Positions 52,984 to 62,636 of a stretch of DNA of 64,000 nt are shown piece by piece (position 1 is the stretch's first letter; each line of letters starts with the position of its first letter). The notes below the pieces were generated by a model, which saw only the letters and a program-made list of their open reading frames with translations, was not told the origin of the DNA and searched no databases. The DNA lies in contig JAFIFH010000029.1 in assembly GCA_020832105.1 (NCBI GenBank), positions 21,820 through 85,819 of the forward strand. Direction: 5' to 3'. This stretch comes from Idiomarina sp. (lineage in GTDB: Bacteria; Pseudomonadota; Gammaproteobacteria; Enterobacterales; Alteromonadaceae). A program made the position numbers and the translations under genes.

Positions 52984-54082
52984 CTACAAACCGGATTTCA
53001 AACTGGCTTCAATAAACTTATCTAAGCCGCCATCCAGCACCGCCTGAGTATTATGGGTCTCTACGCCGGTACGCAGATCTTTAATGCGCGAGTCGTCTAA
53101 CACATAAGAGCGGATCTGGCTGCCCCAACCGATGTCTGACTTACTGTCTTCCAGTGCCTGGCGCTCGTCGTTCTGTTTTTGCAGTTCAAGTTCGAATAAC
53201 TTAGCGCGCAACTGTTTCATCGCCTGAGCTTTGTTTTTATGCTGTGAACGGTCGTTCTGACACTGCACAACAACCCCCGTCGGTTCATGGGTAATACGTA
53301 CCGCTGAATCGGTGCGGTTAACGTGCTGTCCACCAGCCCCCGAGGCTCGATAGGTATCAATCCGTAAATCCGCCGGGTTGATCTCGATATCAATATCATC
53401 GTCAATTTCTGGGTAAATAAATGCAGAAGCGAACGACGTATGGCGGCGGCTACCAGAATCAAACGGCGATTTACGCACTAAACGGTGCACTCCTGTCTCG
53501 GTGCGCAACCAACCAAAGGCATATTCACCGCTGAATTTAATGGTGGCTGATTTAACCCCTGCCACATCGCCATCAGACAATTCAATAATTTCAGTTTTCA
53601 TGCCGTGGTTTTCACCCCAGCGCAGGTACATGCGAAGCAGCATGCTACACCAGTCCTGGGCTTCTGTGCCGCCAGAACCGGATTGCAAATCAAGATAACA
53701 GTCACTGGCGTCATGCGCACCTGAGAACATGCGACGAAACTCGAGTGTTGCCAGCGCCGCTTCCAGCTTTTCAATCTCAGCTTTGGCTTCTTCCAAGGTT
53801 TCTTCGTCGTCGGCTTCATCAGCCATGGCGACAAAGGCCTCACTGTCTTCCGCGCCCTGCTCTAGCTCGCGAATGGTCTGCACCACGGATTCAAGCGCAA
53901 CGCGCTCTTTCCCCAAAGCCTGGGCCTTCTGCGGGTCGTTCCAGACATTCGGGTCTTCCAGTTCGCGCTCAACTTCCTCTAAGCGTTCTACCTTGACATC
54001 AAAGTCAAAGATACCCCCGAAGCTGCGCGGTGCGCTGCCGCATGTCTTTAATCTGGGCGTAGATGGCATTTGTTTCTAGCAT
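52984..54082 (-). CDS. prfB: Peptide chain release factor 2, with programmed frameshift
   Basis: RF2, which reads UGA and UAA, 365 residues after frameshifting, the same as E. coli. Translation starts at the ATG at 54082, runs 25 codons to CTT, meets an in-frame TGA at 54007-54005, and shifts +1 to read GAC from 54006. The main body has the SPF tripeptide in RKSPFDSG, which sets UGA specificity, and the catalytic GGQ in [10 protein letters not shown]. Any gene call that starts in the second frame would be wrong at the N-terminus. It precedes lysS and follows recJ. Confidence 0.97.
54004..54019 (-). promoter_or_regulatory. RF2 autoregulatory +1 frameshift site
   Basis: On the reverse strand the sequence reads CGGGGGTATCTTTGAC. 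An internal Shine-Dalgarno-like GGGGG stands three bases before the CTT-TGA-C slip site, as in E. coli. When RF2 is scarce, the ribosome pauses at UGA and slips on CUU to UUU; when RF2 is abundant, it terminates. The site is conserved almost exactly. Confidence 0.95.
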
Positions 54083-54164
54083 GAACAACCTTATTCCATA
54101 TCAAATAAACAGAAGACTATAAAAACGGCGCGTATTGTAACCAATTTAGCCCCTGAACAACAGC

Positions 54165-55889
54165 TTAGAGGCGCACCGCAGTGATGTGTTCAACCATTAA
54201 TTGCAAGCTGGTGCGCCCACGAAACTCATTCAGCTGAACTTTATAAGCAATATGCACATAGTCCGCCTGCGGATCCGGCCATTGTTCGAGGTCCACATTG
54301 AAGGCAATGGCGTCGACACTTTGCTGAGCGTGCTCCGGCTGCAACACCAGCTTTAGGTGCTTGTCGCCCACCAGGCGTTGACTCACTACCCTGAATCTAC
54401 CGTCAAACACAGGTTCTGCGAAATTCTGTCCCCAGGGGCCCAGCTGGGCTATATATCGGGCAAATTCAAGACTCAGCTCGTCGCTGCCAAGCTCGCCATC
54501 GCTCCACAACACTTGCTGTAACAGCTCATCGTCAATCCATGACTGAGCAACGTCAAGCAGCACCCGATTGAACTCAGCAAAGTGCTGTTTGGGCACCGTC
54601 AACCCTGCCGCCATGGCGTGCCCACCAAAGGCACTGATAGTATGCGGCGCCAGGGTATGTACCCGCTCCAATAAATCGCGAATATGTACCCCTGGTACTG
54701 AGCGAGCCGAACCTTTCACCACATCCTCATCGGCGTCGGCAAATGCAATCACCGGTCGATACACCTGCTCTTTAATCCGCCCCGCCAGAATGCCTATCAC
54801 GCCCTGGTGCCAGTGACTCTGGTGCAGGCTTAAAATAGCGGGCAACGCACCTTCGTCAAGTTCAATTTGCGCCAGATACTCAGCAGCATCTTCGCGCATA
54901 CTTTGCTCGGTGGTGCGGCGCTCACGATTTAACTGATCGAGCTGCTCGGCCAGCACCCTGACACGGTCAGGATCGTCACTGAGCAAGCATTCAATACCTA
55001 CCTGAATATCATCCAGCCGACCTGCGGCATTAATTCGCGGGGCCACAGTAAAGCCAAGATCACTGGCCTGCAGTTTATCCGGCTCACGGCCGCTGGCTTT
55101 GAGTAACGCTAAAATACCGGGCCGACAGCGCCCTGCTTTGATCCGAGCCAGCCCTTGTTGCACCAAAATGCGATTGTTGTAGTCTAGCGGGACCACGTCG
55201 GCAACTGTGCCTAACGCGACTAAGTCGAGCCAGGTGGCGACATTCACTTGTGCGCCAGGGTGTTCCTGCTGACGATAGTAAGCTCGCAACGCGAGCAACA
55301 CATAAAAGGCCACACCAACCCCTGCCAATGATTGACTGGCGAATTCACAGTCTGAGCGCGCCGGGTTAACAATCGCATAGGCATCGGGTAGCTGTGAACC
55401 CGGCAAGTGATGGTCCGTAATAATCACGTCGATACCCAGGGCTCGGGCGCGTTCAACCCCGTTAAATGCAGCGATGCCGTTGTCTACCGTGATAATCAGT
55501 GTGCTCCCCTCGGCATGGGCCGCGTCCACCAGTTTTGGCGTTAAGCCATAACCATCAGTGAACCGATTAGGCACCAGATAATCGAGTTTGCTCGCGCCAA
55601 ACTGGGCCAGTGCCAGCATTAATAAGGCGGTACTGGTTGCGCCATCCGCGTCAAAATCGCCAACAATACAAATACCCTGTTGCTGACTAATGGCCAAGGC
55701 TATCCGTTCAGCTGCTCGCTCAACATCTTTTAAGTTGCCAAAATGGAGCAGCCCCTGAGCACTCAGGGTTAACTCATCCGCATGCTTAACACCGCGCCGG
55801 GCAAGCACCTGGCGAATACTGGCGGGAATATTAGCAGGTAGGTGTGAATCGACTACCTGCTCGCGTCGTTGAATTGAAAAAAGCGCCAA
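54165..55889 (-). CDS. recJ: Single-strand exonuclease RecJ
   Basis: 5'-3' exonuclease specific for single-stranded DNA, of the DHH family, 574 residues (E. coli 577). DHH phosphoesterase motifs are seen in order: CIVGDFDADGATST, VDNGIAAF, IITDHHLPG, and the later NAAGRLDDI, with GGHAMAAGLTV in the DHHA1 domain. The start is a TTG with GAGG five bases upstream, matching the family N-terminus; it lies 25 bases after dsbC. It acts in RecF-type recombination and mismatch repair. Context xerD-dsbC-recJ-prfB-lysS is the same as in E. coli. Confidence 0.96.
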   Translation of the reverse strand: MALFSIQRREQVVDSHLPANIPASIRQVLARRGVKHADELTLSAQGLLHFGNLKDVERAAERIALAISQQQGICIVGDFDADGATSTALLMLALAQFGASKLDYLVPNRFTDGYGLTPKLVDAAHAEGSTLIITVDNGIAAFNGVERARALGIDVIITDHHLPGSQLPDAYAIVNPARSDCEFASQSLAGVGVAFYVLLALRAYYRQQEHPGAQVNVATWLDLVALGTVADVVPLDYNNRILVQQGLARIKAGRCRPGILALLKASGREPDKLQASDLGFTVAPRINAAGRLDDIQVGIECLLSDDPDRVRVLAEQLDQLNRERRTTEQSMREDAAEYLAQIELDEGALPAILSLHQSHWHQGVIGILAGRIKEQVYRPVIAFADADEDVVKGSARSVPGVHIRDLLERVHTLAPHTISAFGGHAMAAGLTVPKQHFAEFNRVLLDVAQSWIDDELLQQVLWSDGELGSDELSLEFARYIAQLGPWGQNFAEPVFDGRFRVVSQRLVGDKHLKLVLQPEHAQQSVDAIAFNVDLEQWPDPQADYVHIAYKVQLNEFRGRTSLQLMVEHITAVRL

Positions 55890-55913
55890 CCTGACCTCTA
55901 CAACCTGATGTTC

Positions 55914-56786
55914 TTATAAGCTTTGTTCGAGCTCCGCCTGCAATGCCTCAGCGGTGCGGAACCCTGTTAATAATCGACCGTCCGGCAATACGATTGCTGG
56001 CGTGCCTTGAACGCCCAGCGCACGACCCATTTGCAAGTGTTCCGCCACCTGAGTGGAACAGGCTGCAGATGGCGCAGCCAGCTGATCCGTGTCGCCGCTT
56101 AATTTGGCTCTATCAAGGGCGCCTTTAGGATCTTCTGCACACCATATCGCCGCCAGTTGTTCTGCCCCCGACGACTGCAGCCCGGCACGCGGGAACGCAT
56201 AATAGTGAATGGCGATGTCGGCAGCCAGATAGTCATCCAGCACCTGATGCATGCGGCGACAGTACCCACAGGTATGATCGGTAAACACACTGACCTGATA
56301 ACGCGCGTCAGGGTCACCATACACAATCGCACTGCTTTGCTGCTCGGTGAGCTGAGCTATGCGCATGCGGGCATTGGCCTGCTCAGTTAAATTCACCACG
56401 GCGGCGGGATCAGACACTGCATACCATTGTCCTGCAAGCAGGAATTCACCCGTCACGTCCATATAATAAAGCCCTTGATGGGTACTGACTGCATACCAGC
56501 CAGCTGTGTGCCCTGGCGCCAGGGACACGTCTTCAAACCCCAGCGCGGCTAAACGTTCAAGCACAACAGCCCGTTGCCCGTCATAACTTTCATCCTGGCC
56601 TTGCGCTGCCCCAGACTGCGTTGACCCTAGAGCAGGGTTCTTGCTGATGCGCATGCTACTATTTACCCCAAGCACCAGCGCCAACACCAGTACAGCCGCA
56701 ATGAGCAATGGCAAAACGTGGGCGAGCCCTTGTTGATGAACCCGCCGATGGGTCAATGATGCGGCCACGAAGATTTTCGATTTCAT
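55914..56786 (-). CDS. dsbC: Disulfide isomerase DsbC, possibly membrane-tethered
   Basis: Periplasmic disulfide isomerase of the thioredoxin fold, 290 residues (E. coli precursor 236). The active site is TDHTCGYCRRMH, the cis-proline loop GTPAIVLPDG, and a second structural cysteine pair is seen (IWCAEDPK and SAACSTQV). A long N-terminal region (RRVHQQGLAHVLPLLIAAVLV with a span to about residue 42) has no obvious signal-peptidase site. The protein may therefore stay membrane-anchored. It lies between xerD and recJ, as in E. coli. Confidence 0.93.
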   Translation of the reverse strand: MKSKIFVAASLTHRRVHQQGLAHVLPLLIAAVLVLALVLGVNSSMRISKNPALGSTQSGAAQGQDESYDGQRAVVLERLAALGFEDVSLAPGHTAGWYAVSTHQGLYYMDVTGEFLLAGQWYAVSDPAAVVNLTEQANARMRIAQLTEQQSSAIVYGDPDARYQVSVFTDHTCGYCRRMHQVLDDYLAADIAIHYYAFPRAGLQSSGAEQLAAIWCAEDPKGALDRAKLSGDTDQLAAPSAACSTQVAEHLQMGRALGVQGTPAIVLPDGRLLTGFRTAEALQAELEQSL

Positions 56787-56884
56787 GATGATGACACCCT
56801 ATGCTGATTGGCGAAGGTAGGATTCAGATGACGCATTGTACCCACTTTACCGGCTGTTTGCATGGCCTGATCTGTGCCGTTGAG

Positions 56885-57799
56885 CTAACCCCGAGGATGA
56901 TGTTGGCTGTGTAAAGCCTGCAGCCGGGCACGTGCCACATGGGTATATATTTGGGTGGTGGAGATGTCCGCATGGCCGAGTAGCATCTGTAGCGCACGTA
57001 AATCTGCGCCATGATTGAGTAGGTGGGTGGCAAATGCATGACGCAAGGTATGCGGCGACAGGTCGGTGGATAACCCTGCAACCTGGGCAAGCTGTTTGAT
57101 CCGATGCCAGAACGTTTGCCGGGTCATCTGTTGGCCGCGGGTTGAGACAAAGATAATATCGGTACTCCCTTTACCTGCGCGGTCTATCAACTGCTTGCGC
57201 GCATCCTGCAAATAGCACTGTAGCCAATCCAATGCGTCTTCCCCTAGCGGAACCAAACGTTCTTTGTCGCCTTTACCTGTAACCCTTACCACGCCCTGGC
57301 GAATACTGACCTGACTGATCTCCAGGCTGACCAATTCAGTCACCCGCAAACCGGAGGCATATAATACTTCCAGCATACAGCGATCGCGCACGCCAATGGC
57401 GGTGTTTATGTCAGCAGCCTCGAGCAACGCGTCCACGTCATTCTCGCTAAGGGACTTAGGTAACGGCTGGGCCTGCTTTGGGGTGATCATACTGGCGGTA
57501 GGGTCATCCCGGCGCCGCTCGGTATGGAGCAGGTAAGCATAGAATTTCCGCACTGTGCTCAGAAACCGAGCATTACTGCGCTGACTCTGCCCTTGCTCCA
57601 GTTTATCCTGCATAAAACCATAAATAGCGTCCGCATTTGCATGCAACAGTGTCTGTTCGGCCTGTTCCGGCGCAAGCTGTTCTATGGTGCATAAATAGCT
57701 GCAGAATTTTTTCAGGTCAGAGCGGTACGCGCTTAGGGTATGTTTGCTCACACCCTGCTTAAGCCACAGGTCATCGAGAAAATCTTCAACTAACATCAT
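56885..57799 (-). CDS. xerD: Tyrosine recombinase XerD
   Basis: Site-specific recombinase that, with XerC, resolves chromosome dimers at dif. From the ATG at 57799 it is 304 residues, close to the 298 of E. coli. Catalytic residues are seen: Arg in ASGLRVTELV, Lys in GKGDKERLVP, His-x-x-Arg in SPHTLRHAFATH, His in LLGHADIS, and Tyr in TQIYTH. A frame 50 codons longer exists but overlaps the preceding gene, and the family N-terminus (MLVEDFLDDLWL) marks 57799. It overlaps the MGMT gene by 14 bases. Downstream is dsbC. Confidence 0.95.
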   Translation of the reverse strand: MMLVEDFLDDLWLKQGVSKHTLSAYRSDLKKFCSYLCTIEQLAPEQAEQTLLHANADAIYGFMQDKLEQGQSQRSNARFLSTVRKFYAYLLHTERRRDDPTASMITPKQAQPLPKSLSENDVDALLEAADINTAIGVRDRCMLEVLYASGLRVTELVSLEISQVSIRQGVVRVTGKGDKERLVPLGEDALDWLQCYLQDARKQLIDRAGKGSTDIIFVSTRGQQMTRQTFWHRIKQLAQVAGLSTDLSPHTLRHAFATHLLNHGADLRALQMLLGHADISTTQIYTHVARARLQALHSQHHPRG

Positions 57800-58274
57800 G
57801 GCTAAAACCCTGTTCGTGATCCAGTAGCCAGCGTTTGATATCCAATTGTGGTCCCTGCCCCCAGGCACCGGCGTAACCACCAATAGCCTGCGCTGCGACA
57901 ATTCGGTGGCATGGAATAAAAAAGCCAATGGGATTCGCTTTGCAGGCACCGCCGATTGGCTGAGCCGCGGTATTTAGCTGTCGTGCTAATTGGCCATAGG
58001 TCAAGGGTGCACCTGCGGGGATCTGCTGCAGTTGCTGCCATACGCGGGTTTGAAATGAAGTGCCCGCTGCCGTCAGGGGTAAATCAAAGGTGGCGCGGCG
58101 GTAATGAAAATAGGCTTGCAGCTGAGTGGCGATGCGCTTGCTAAGAGGACTCACTGGACCGTCATATGGATGACCCAATTCGCCAAGCATAATCGTACAA
58201 TTGTGAATAGCGGACTGATCATGGCCGACCCGCAGAATCAGTGGACCTAACTGGAATTGATTTTCGACTTGCAT
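57786..58274 (-). CDS. ogt: Methylated-DNA-protein cysteine methyltransferase
   Basis: Suicide repair enzyme for O6-alkylguanine (Ogt/MGMT), 162 residues. The acceptor cysteine lies in GFFIPCHRIVAA; the helix-turn-helix FQTRVWQQLQQIPAGAPLTYG and the downstream GGYAGAWGQG loop are conserved. The size suits Ogt rather than the larger Ada. It starts the unit that continues into xerD, with 14 bases of overlap. It may be damage-inducible, but no operator is seen. Confidence 0.9.
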   Translation of the reverse strand: MQVENQFQLGPLILRVGHDQSAIHNCTIMLGELGHPYDGPVSPLSKRIATQLQAYFHYRRATFDLPLTAAGTSFQTRVWQQLQQIPAGAPLTYGQLARQLNTAAQPIGGACKANPIGFFIPCHRIVAAQAIGGYAGAWGQGPQLDIKRWLLDHEQGFSHDVS

Positions 58275-58329
58275 GCCACGCTCCCATTAAGAGCCTGCAC
58301 TATACCACCCCGCAACGCCCAGCGCATAG

Positions 58330-58893
58330 TCAGGCTACCGCGCGATCAACACCCCGTAGCTGGTCGATAATATCAATCAAATCCGCGGCATTGGAAGCGT
58401 TTTCTGCCGGTTCGTTCGCCGCGTCGGAATAACCTGGCGCTGAAGCTGACTGGTCACCCTGGTAGCGCTGCTGTACATAGTGTGCGCAGTTAGCCATCAC
58501 GTTTGCCGGAATATGTTTAGGGTCGTTGACCAGGTTCAGACCTTCCGGTCGCAGCGCCTGTTGCAGGCGCCAGTCTGCCCGACTGCGCTGAAAGTCTGCA
58601 CCGGGATTACGGCTAAAGTCAGCGGAAGCAACTGCCAAAGGCGCTGCCGGGCTGACCGCAAAAGGGGGTTGCCAGCCTGGTGCAACGCTTGCTGCTGGCT
58701 TAAATACACTGGCGCTATGCTCCAGCACATTGTTGCTGAGCATGGCCAGCAAATAGCCAAAGTCTGCCCGTTGCTGCTGGTGAACCGCAACATTGAGCTG
58801 TTGGCCAAGTGCACGCTCATCACTGATGTAGTGAAGCGCGCTGCCGGCACTGACCTGAGCGGCCTGCTCTGAGGTATTTGCGTTGCTTTCCAT
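58330..58893 (-). CDS. VC2046/SO_2500-family protein, unknown
   Basis: Uncharacterised gammaproteobacterial family, 187 residues from the ATG at 58893. The block LGQQLNVAVHQQQRADFGYL followed by LAMLSNN near residues 30-55 is the family's most conserved part. A second block, RPEGLNLVNDPKHIPANVMA, lies near the middle. No membrane segment or catalytic motif is seen, and the end is acidic. In-frame TTG or GTG starts lie up to 15 codons upstream and the start is not decided by a ribosome site. It is divergent from the REC-TPR gene. The pseudo-name refers to Vibrio and Shewanella members. Confidence 0.65.
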   Translation of the reverse strand: MESNANTSEQAAQVSAGSALHYISDERALGQQLNVAVHQQQRADFGYLLAMLSNNVLEHSASVFKPAASVAPGWQPPFAVSPAAPLAVASADFSRNPGADFQRSRADWRLQQALRPEGLNLVNDPKHIPANVMANCAHYVQQRYQGDQSASAPGYSDAANEPAENASNAADLIDIIDQLRGVDRAVA

Positions 58894-59112
58894 TATGGGC
58901 TTGCCAGGACTCCGGGCTTCATTCACTATTCGTAACAAGATGCATGTATCGTTGTTACCTTTACCAGACTGTAGCAGCCCTGGTCTGTCGATTTGCTATC
59001 GGCAATGCGCCGGAATTCTTAACCGGGATAGCTTGGGGAAAGGCAGGGAAAACAGTCAAGTCCGCTGCTTTTAGGCCGATACGAACTATAAATGGCGAGA
59101 GACCAGAACCTT

Positions 59113-60756
59113 ATGAGCGACTCACTAACACTCAGTGACAAGAAGATTTTGATTATTGATGATCAAAAGCCGTTCCAGGTCATGCTGAAAGGTCTTTTAT
59201 CTCAACTCGGCGCGCGCGACGTGACCGCGGTGGCCTCCGGTGAGGCGGGCATTGCCTCCCACAATCGTCATGGCTTCGATATCCTGTTGGTCGACTATAA
59301 CCTTGGCAATGGCAAGAATGGCCGCCAGGTGCTTGAAGAAATGCGTGTACGGGACCTGCTGCGCCCAAATGGCTTATTCTTTATTATTACCGGTGAAAGC
59401 ACCCGGCCGATGGTACTCAGCGCGATTGAGCTGCAACCAGACGACTATCTGATGAAGCCGTTTTCCATCGGCGTGCTGCGCACCCGCCTCAAGCGCAGCT
59501 TTCAAAAACGTGCGGCGCTGACTCGCATTTATCAAACGTTGTATGACAAAGAGTATGATCAGTGCATCAAAGCCTGCGTCAGCCACGTCAATGACAATGG
59601 CCGTTATCGAAACTATTGCCGACAATTACTTGCTGAGCTCTACCTGAAAAAAGGTGAATTTGAGAAAGCCCAGACCACCATCACTGAACTGCTCGACGAG
59701 CAACGCTTTAGCTGGGGTGTGCTTGCCCTAGCGAAAATTCATTATGCCAAAGGCGATTATGCGCAATCCATAGAATTGTGCCATGAAGTGATCCGCTCGA
59801 CGCCTAACGCGGTTGAAGCCTATGACGTGCTGGCCCGCGCGCTGCAAGGCGATGAGCAGCCGGTCAAAGCGCTGGAAGCTGGCCGCAAAGCGGTCACCCT
59901 GGCCCCATTTTCCATGGCCCGTCAGCTCTATATGAGTGAGCTTGCCCGTGACGGAGAACAGTTTGAGCTGGCCAAACAGGCGATGTTTAACGTGCTTGAT
60001 ATCAGCCGTAAGTCGGTTTATCGCCACCCGCGCCATCTATGTAATTACCTACGCAGTATTTTGGATGCCGCTGAGCACAGTGACTCAAGGCTGGAAATTA
60101 ACAAATACCAGCAAGAGGCATCGCTGGCCTTGCAGCGTGCGCGAAACGACGAAAGCCTGTTGCATAGCAAGCTCAAGTTTCCACAGTTAGAAAATGCGGT
60201 ATTGGCCCGCATCGAAGCCTTCAATGGTCGCTTCAGTCAAGCCCAGGCTCACCTGGACCTGGTGGCCAAGGACTATATTGAGCATGGCCACGATATTCAC
60301 CGCGAAATCGCGCCTGATATCGCCGTGGCTTTACTGGATATTGGTGAGTTTGAGCGGGCCCATGCGTTGTTCAGACGCCAGCGTGATAACAAGCAATTAG
60401 ACCGCTACAACCTGAAAGTGTTAAACAGCAGGCTTGCTCGCAAAGACAAAGAGCATCAGGCTTTCATGAAGTTTAATAAGGCTGGCATTGGCTTTTACAC
60501 GGATAACGACTTTGGTGCCGCAATTGCACAATTTGAGAAAGCTTTAGAACTCGCCCCAATGAACTCAGGGGTGGCGTTAAATTATATTCAGGCTGCGTTA
60601 AAAGTGCTTGGGGATAGCGAGTCACCACTGAATTACCTGGTGGACGGGTGCAAGCGTTCAATTCGCGTGCTCGATGGCTTGAGCTTACCAGCCAATCACC
60701 GAGCACGCTTTGAAACCTTGAAAAAAGAGTTCAGTCAGGTACTGACCAACGCCTAG
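59113..60756 (+). CDS. Orphan response regulator with TPR output
   Basis: CheY-type receiver fused to tetratricopeptide repeats, 547 residues from the ATG at 59113 (or 554 from 59092). The receiver (residues 8-130) has the acidic pair in LIIDDQ, the phosphoacceptor Asp in DILLVDYNLG, Thr in FFIITGES and Lys in YLMKPFS. From residue 150 on, helical repeats in TPR style (YLKKGEFEKAQTTITELL, YAKGDYAQSIELCHEVI, FERAHALFRRQRDN) run to the C-terminus. No histidine kinase or DNA-binding domain is nearby. It converges on the pirin gene with four overlapping bases. Partner proteins unknown. Confidence 0.86.
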   Translation: MSDSLTLSDKKILIIDDQKPFQVMLKGLLSQLGARDVTAVASGEAGIASHNRHGFDILLVDYNLGNGKNGRQVLEEMRVRDLLRPNGLFFIITGESTRPMVLSAIELQPDDYLMKPFSIGVLRTRLKRSFQKRAALTRIYQTLYDKEYDQCIKACVSHVNDNGRYRNYCRQLLAELYLKKGEFEKAQTTITELLDEQRFSWGVLALAKIHYAKGDYAQSIELCHEVIRSTPNAVEAYDVLARALQGDEQPVKALEAGRKAVTLAPFSMARQLYMSELARDGEQFELAKQAMFNVLDISRKSVYRHPRHLCNYLRSILDAAEHSDSRLEINKYQQEASLALQRARNDESLLHSKLKFPQLENAVLARIEAFNGRFSQAQAHLDLVAKDYIEHGHDIHREIAPDIAVALLDIGEFERAHALFRRQRDNKQLDRYNLKVLNSRLARKDKEHQAFMKFNKAGIGFYTDNDFGAAIAQFEKALELAPMNSGVALNYIQAALKVLGDSESPLNYLVDGCKRSIRVLDGLSLPANHRARFETLKKEFSQVLTNA

Positions 60757-61598
60757 TTGGTCAGAGTACCGTCCTGATAGTCTTTAAACGCCTGGCGCAG
60801 CTCGTTTTCATTATTCATTACGAACGGGCCATATTGCGCAATAGGCTCGTTAATCGGCTGCCCAGCGAGAACCAGCATGCCACTGTTTGCGGAGGCGCTG
60901 ATCACCAGATCTCCTTCAGACTGCAGTTCGGCAAGCTCGCCAGCGCGCAAAGTCACGCCGTCTAAACGGACTTCTCCCTGATAGATATAGGCCAGGCGAG
61001 TCGCCTGCCCTTGCCCGGGCACTGTTACTTTACCGCCGTTCTCAGCGAAACGCAGATCCAGATACAAGAAATCAGTACCCGTAGGCTGCGCAAATGTGGT
61101 CACAGGCCCGGTAACATCCGCGAAGGTTCCTGATAATACGCGAACTTTCGCCCCATCAAGAGCCACTTCAGGCACATCTTCGCCCATAATATCCGCATAT
61201 TCCGGGTCACTCATTTTCGCACTGGCTGGAAGATTCACCCACAGCTGAAAGCCCCACATCATCCCATCTTCCTGCTTTGGCATTTCAGAGTGAATCATGC
61301 CACGCGCAGCTTTCATCCACTGCAGTCCGCCAGCGCCTATCTCACCGGTATTACCCTGCGAATCTTCGTGCGCCATGCGCCCCTCAAGCATATACGTCAG
61401 CGTACAAAATCCACGGTGCGGATGCGGCGGAAAACCTGCAATATAGTCATTCGGGTTGTCCGATTTAAATTCATCAAGCATCAGAAACGGGTCCTGGTGC
61501 TTGTATGAGGGCTGGTTAATCACCCGGCTCAGTTTGACCCCAGCACCGTCTTGCGCTGGCATACCGGTAACGCGTTTACGAACCATTGATTGTTTCAT
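60753..61598 (-). CDS. Pirin-family protein
   Basis: Bicupin metalloprotein of the pirin family, 281 residues. Metal-binding His residues are in FPPHPHRGFCTLTYML and, with Glu, in RGMIHSEMPKQED. Pirins act as redox-sensitive regulators or quercetinases in different bacteria; no role can be chosen here. The ATG overlaps the stop of the hydroquinone reductase gene by one base, so the two are translated together, a pairing that suggests redox or quinone chemistry. Confidence 0.92.
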   Translation of the reverse strand: MKQSMVRKRVTGMPAQDGAGVKLSRVINQPSYKHQDPFLMLDEFKSDNPNDYIAGFPPHPHRGFCTLTYMLEGRMAHEDSQGNTGEIGAGGLQWMKAARGMIHSEMPKQEDGMMWGFQLWVNLPASAKMSDPEYADIMGEDVPEVALDGAKVRVLSGTFADVTGPVTTFAQPTGTDFLYLDLRFAENGGKVTVPGQGQATRLAYIYQGEVRLDGVTLRAGELAELQSEGDLVISASANSGMLVLAGQPINEPIAQYGPFVMNNENELRQAFKDYQDGTLTN

Positions 61599-62572
61599 TA
61601 GCCAAACTTCCTCCGATCATGGGGCGCGGTTAGGTCCAGCGCCGGTCCCTTGGGGATAACACCCGTCGGGTTAATAGTTTTATGGCTGGCATAATAATGC
61701 TGCTTAATATGCTGCATATTGACCGTCTCTTGCACGCCTGGGTGTTGATACAGCTCGCGCAGATAATTATACAGGTTCGGGTAATCCGCAATGCGCTTCA
61801 GGTTCGCTTTAAAATGCCCTACATACACAGGATCAAACCGCACTAAGGTGGTGAACAGACGCCAGTCCGCTTCAGTCAGTTGGCTGCCCACCAGGTAACG
61901 TTGCCCGGCGAGGCGCTGTTCAAGCTGATCAAGCGCCGCGAAAAGCTCGTCAAAGGCTTCTGCGTATGCGGTCTGAGTGGTGGCAAAACCACATTTGTAA
62001 ACGCCGTTATTGATCCGCTCGTAAACAAAATCGTTAATCTCGTCAATCTCATTGTGCAATGCTTGCGGATAATAATCGTCGTGATTGCCAGTGATGTCAT
62101 TAAATGCGCTATTAAGCATGCGGATGATTTCCGCAGACTCGTTATTAACAATGGTTTCACGCTTTTTGTCCCACAGCACCGGCACTGTGACACGGCCGCT
62201 GTAATCCTGCTTTGTCTTAGTATAAAGCTGGTGCATAAACTTAAGATCGTAAAGCGGATCGCGCAACTCATCATGGCCAAACTCCCAGCCGTTTTCCAGC
62301 ATCAGCGGGTCCACCGGTGAGTAAGTGATGTGCTCGGTTAATCCTTTCAGCTGGCGGAAAATGAGGGTGCGATGCGCCCAGGGGCAAGCATAGGATACAT
62401 ATAGGTGGTAACGCCCCGACTCAGCTTCAAATCCGCTTTCGCCGCTCGGGCCTGCACTGCCATCGGCGGTGAGCCAGTTACGGAATTGAGCTTCGGTACG
62501 GACAAAACGCCCCCCGGTCTTTGAGGTGTCATACCACTGATCGTGCCAGGTGCCATCCACTAAGAGGCCCAT
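61598..62572 (-). CDS. Glutathionyl-hydroquinone reductase (YqjG-type)
   Basis: Xi-class glutathione transferase, 324 residues, that reduces glutathionyl-hydroquinones. The catalytic Cys lies in VSYACPWAHRTLIFRQLKG. Family blocks PVLWDKKRETIVNNESAEII and NNGVYKCGFATTQTAYAEAF follow, and the helical C-terminal domain ends near KTINPTGVIPKGP. It starts a two-gene unit with pirin (one-base overlap). Together the pair resembles the redox-associated yqjG-yhaK or pirin arrangements found elsewhere. Confidence 0.93.
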   Translation of the reverse strand: MGLLVDGTWHDQWYDTSKTGGRFVRTEAQFRNWLTADGSAGPSGESGFEAESGRYHLYVSYACPWAHRTLIFRQLKGLTEHITYSPVDPLMLENGWEFGHDELRDPLYDLKFMHQLYTKTKQDYSGRVTVPVLWDKKRETIVNNESAEIIRMLNSAFNDITGNHDDYYPQALHNEIDEINDFVYERINNGVYKCGFATTQTAYAEAFDELFAALDQLEQRLAGQRYLVGSQLTEADWRLFTTLVRFDPVYVGHFKANLKRIADYPNLYNYLRELYQHPGVQETVNMQHIKQHYYASHKTINPTGVIPKGPALDLTAPHDRRKFG

Positions 62573-62636
62573 AAACTAACTCCTATTAAAATATGTGAAG
62601 TGAGTATAGACGGCAAACAATGGAATGATAATAGCT

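Noticed and set aside
52984..54069. prfB beginning at a start codon in the second frame near 54069
   Set aside because: The first 25 codons in the other frame and the CTTTGAC slip site match RF2 exactly, so the gene starts at 54082.
57800..57949. N-terminal extension of XerD
   Set aside because: The extra 50 codons overlap the MGMT gene in another frame and do not resemble XerD; the ATG at 57799 gives the family start.
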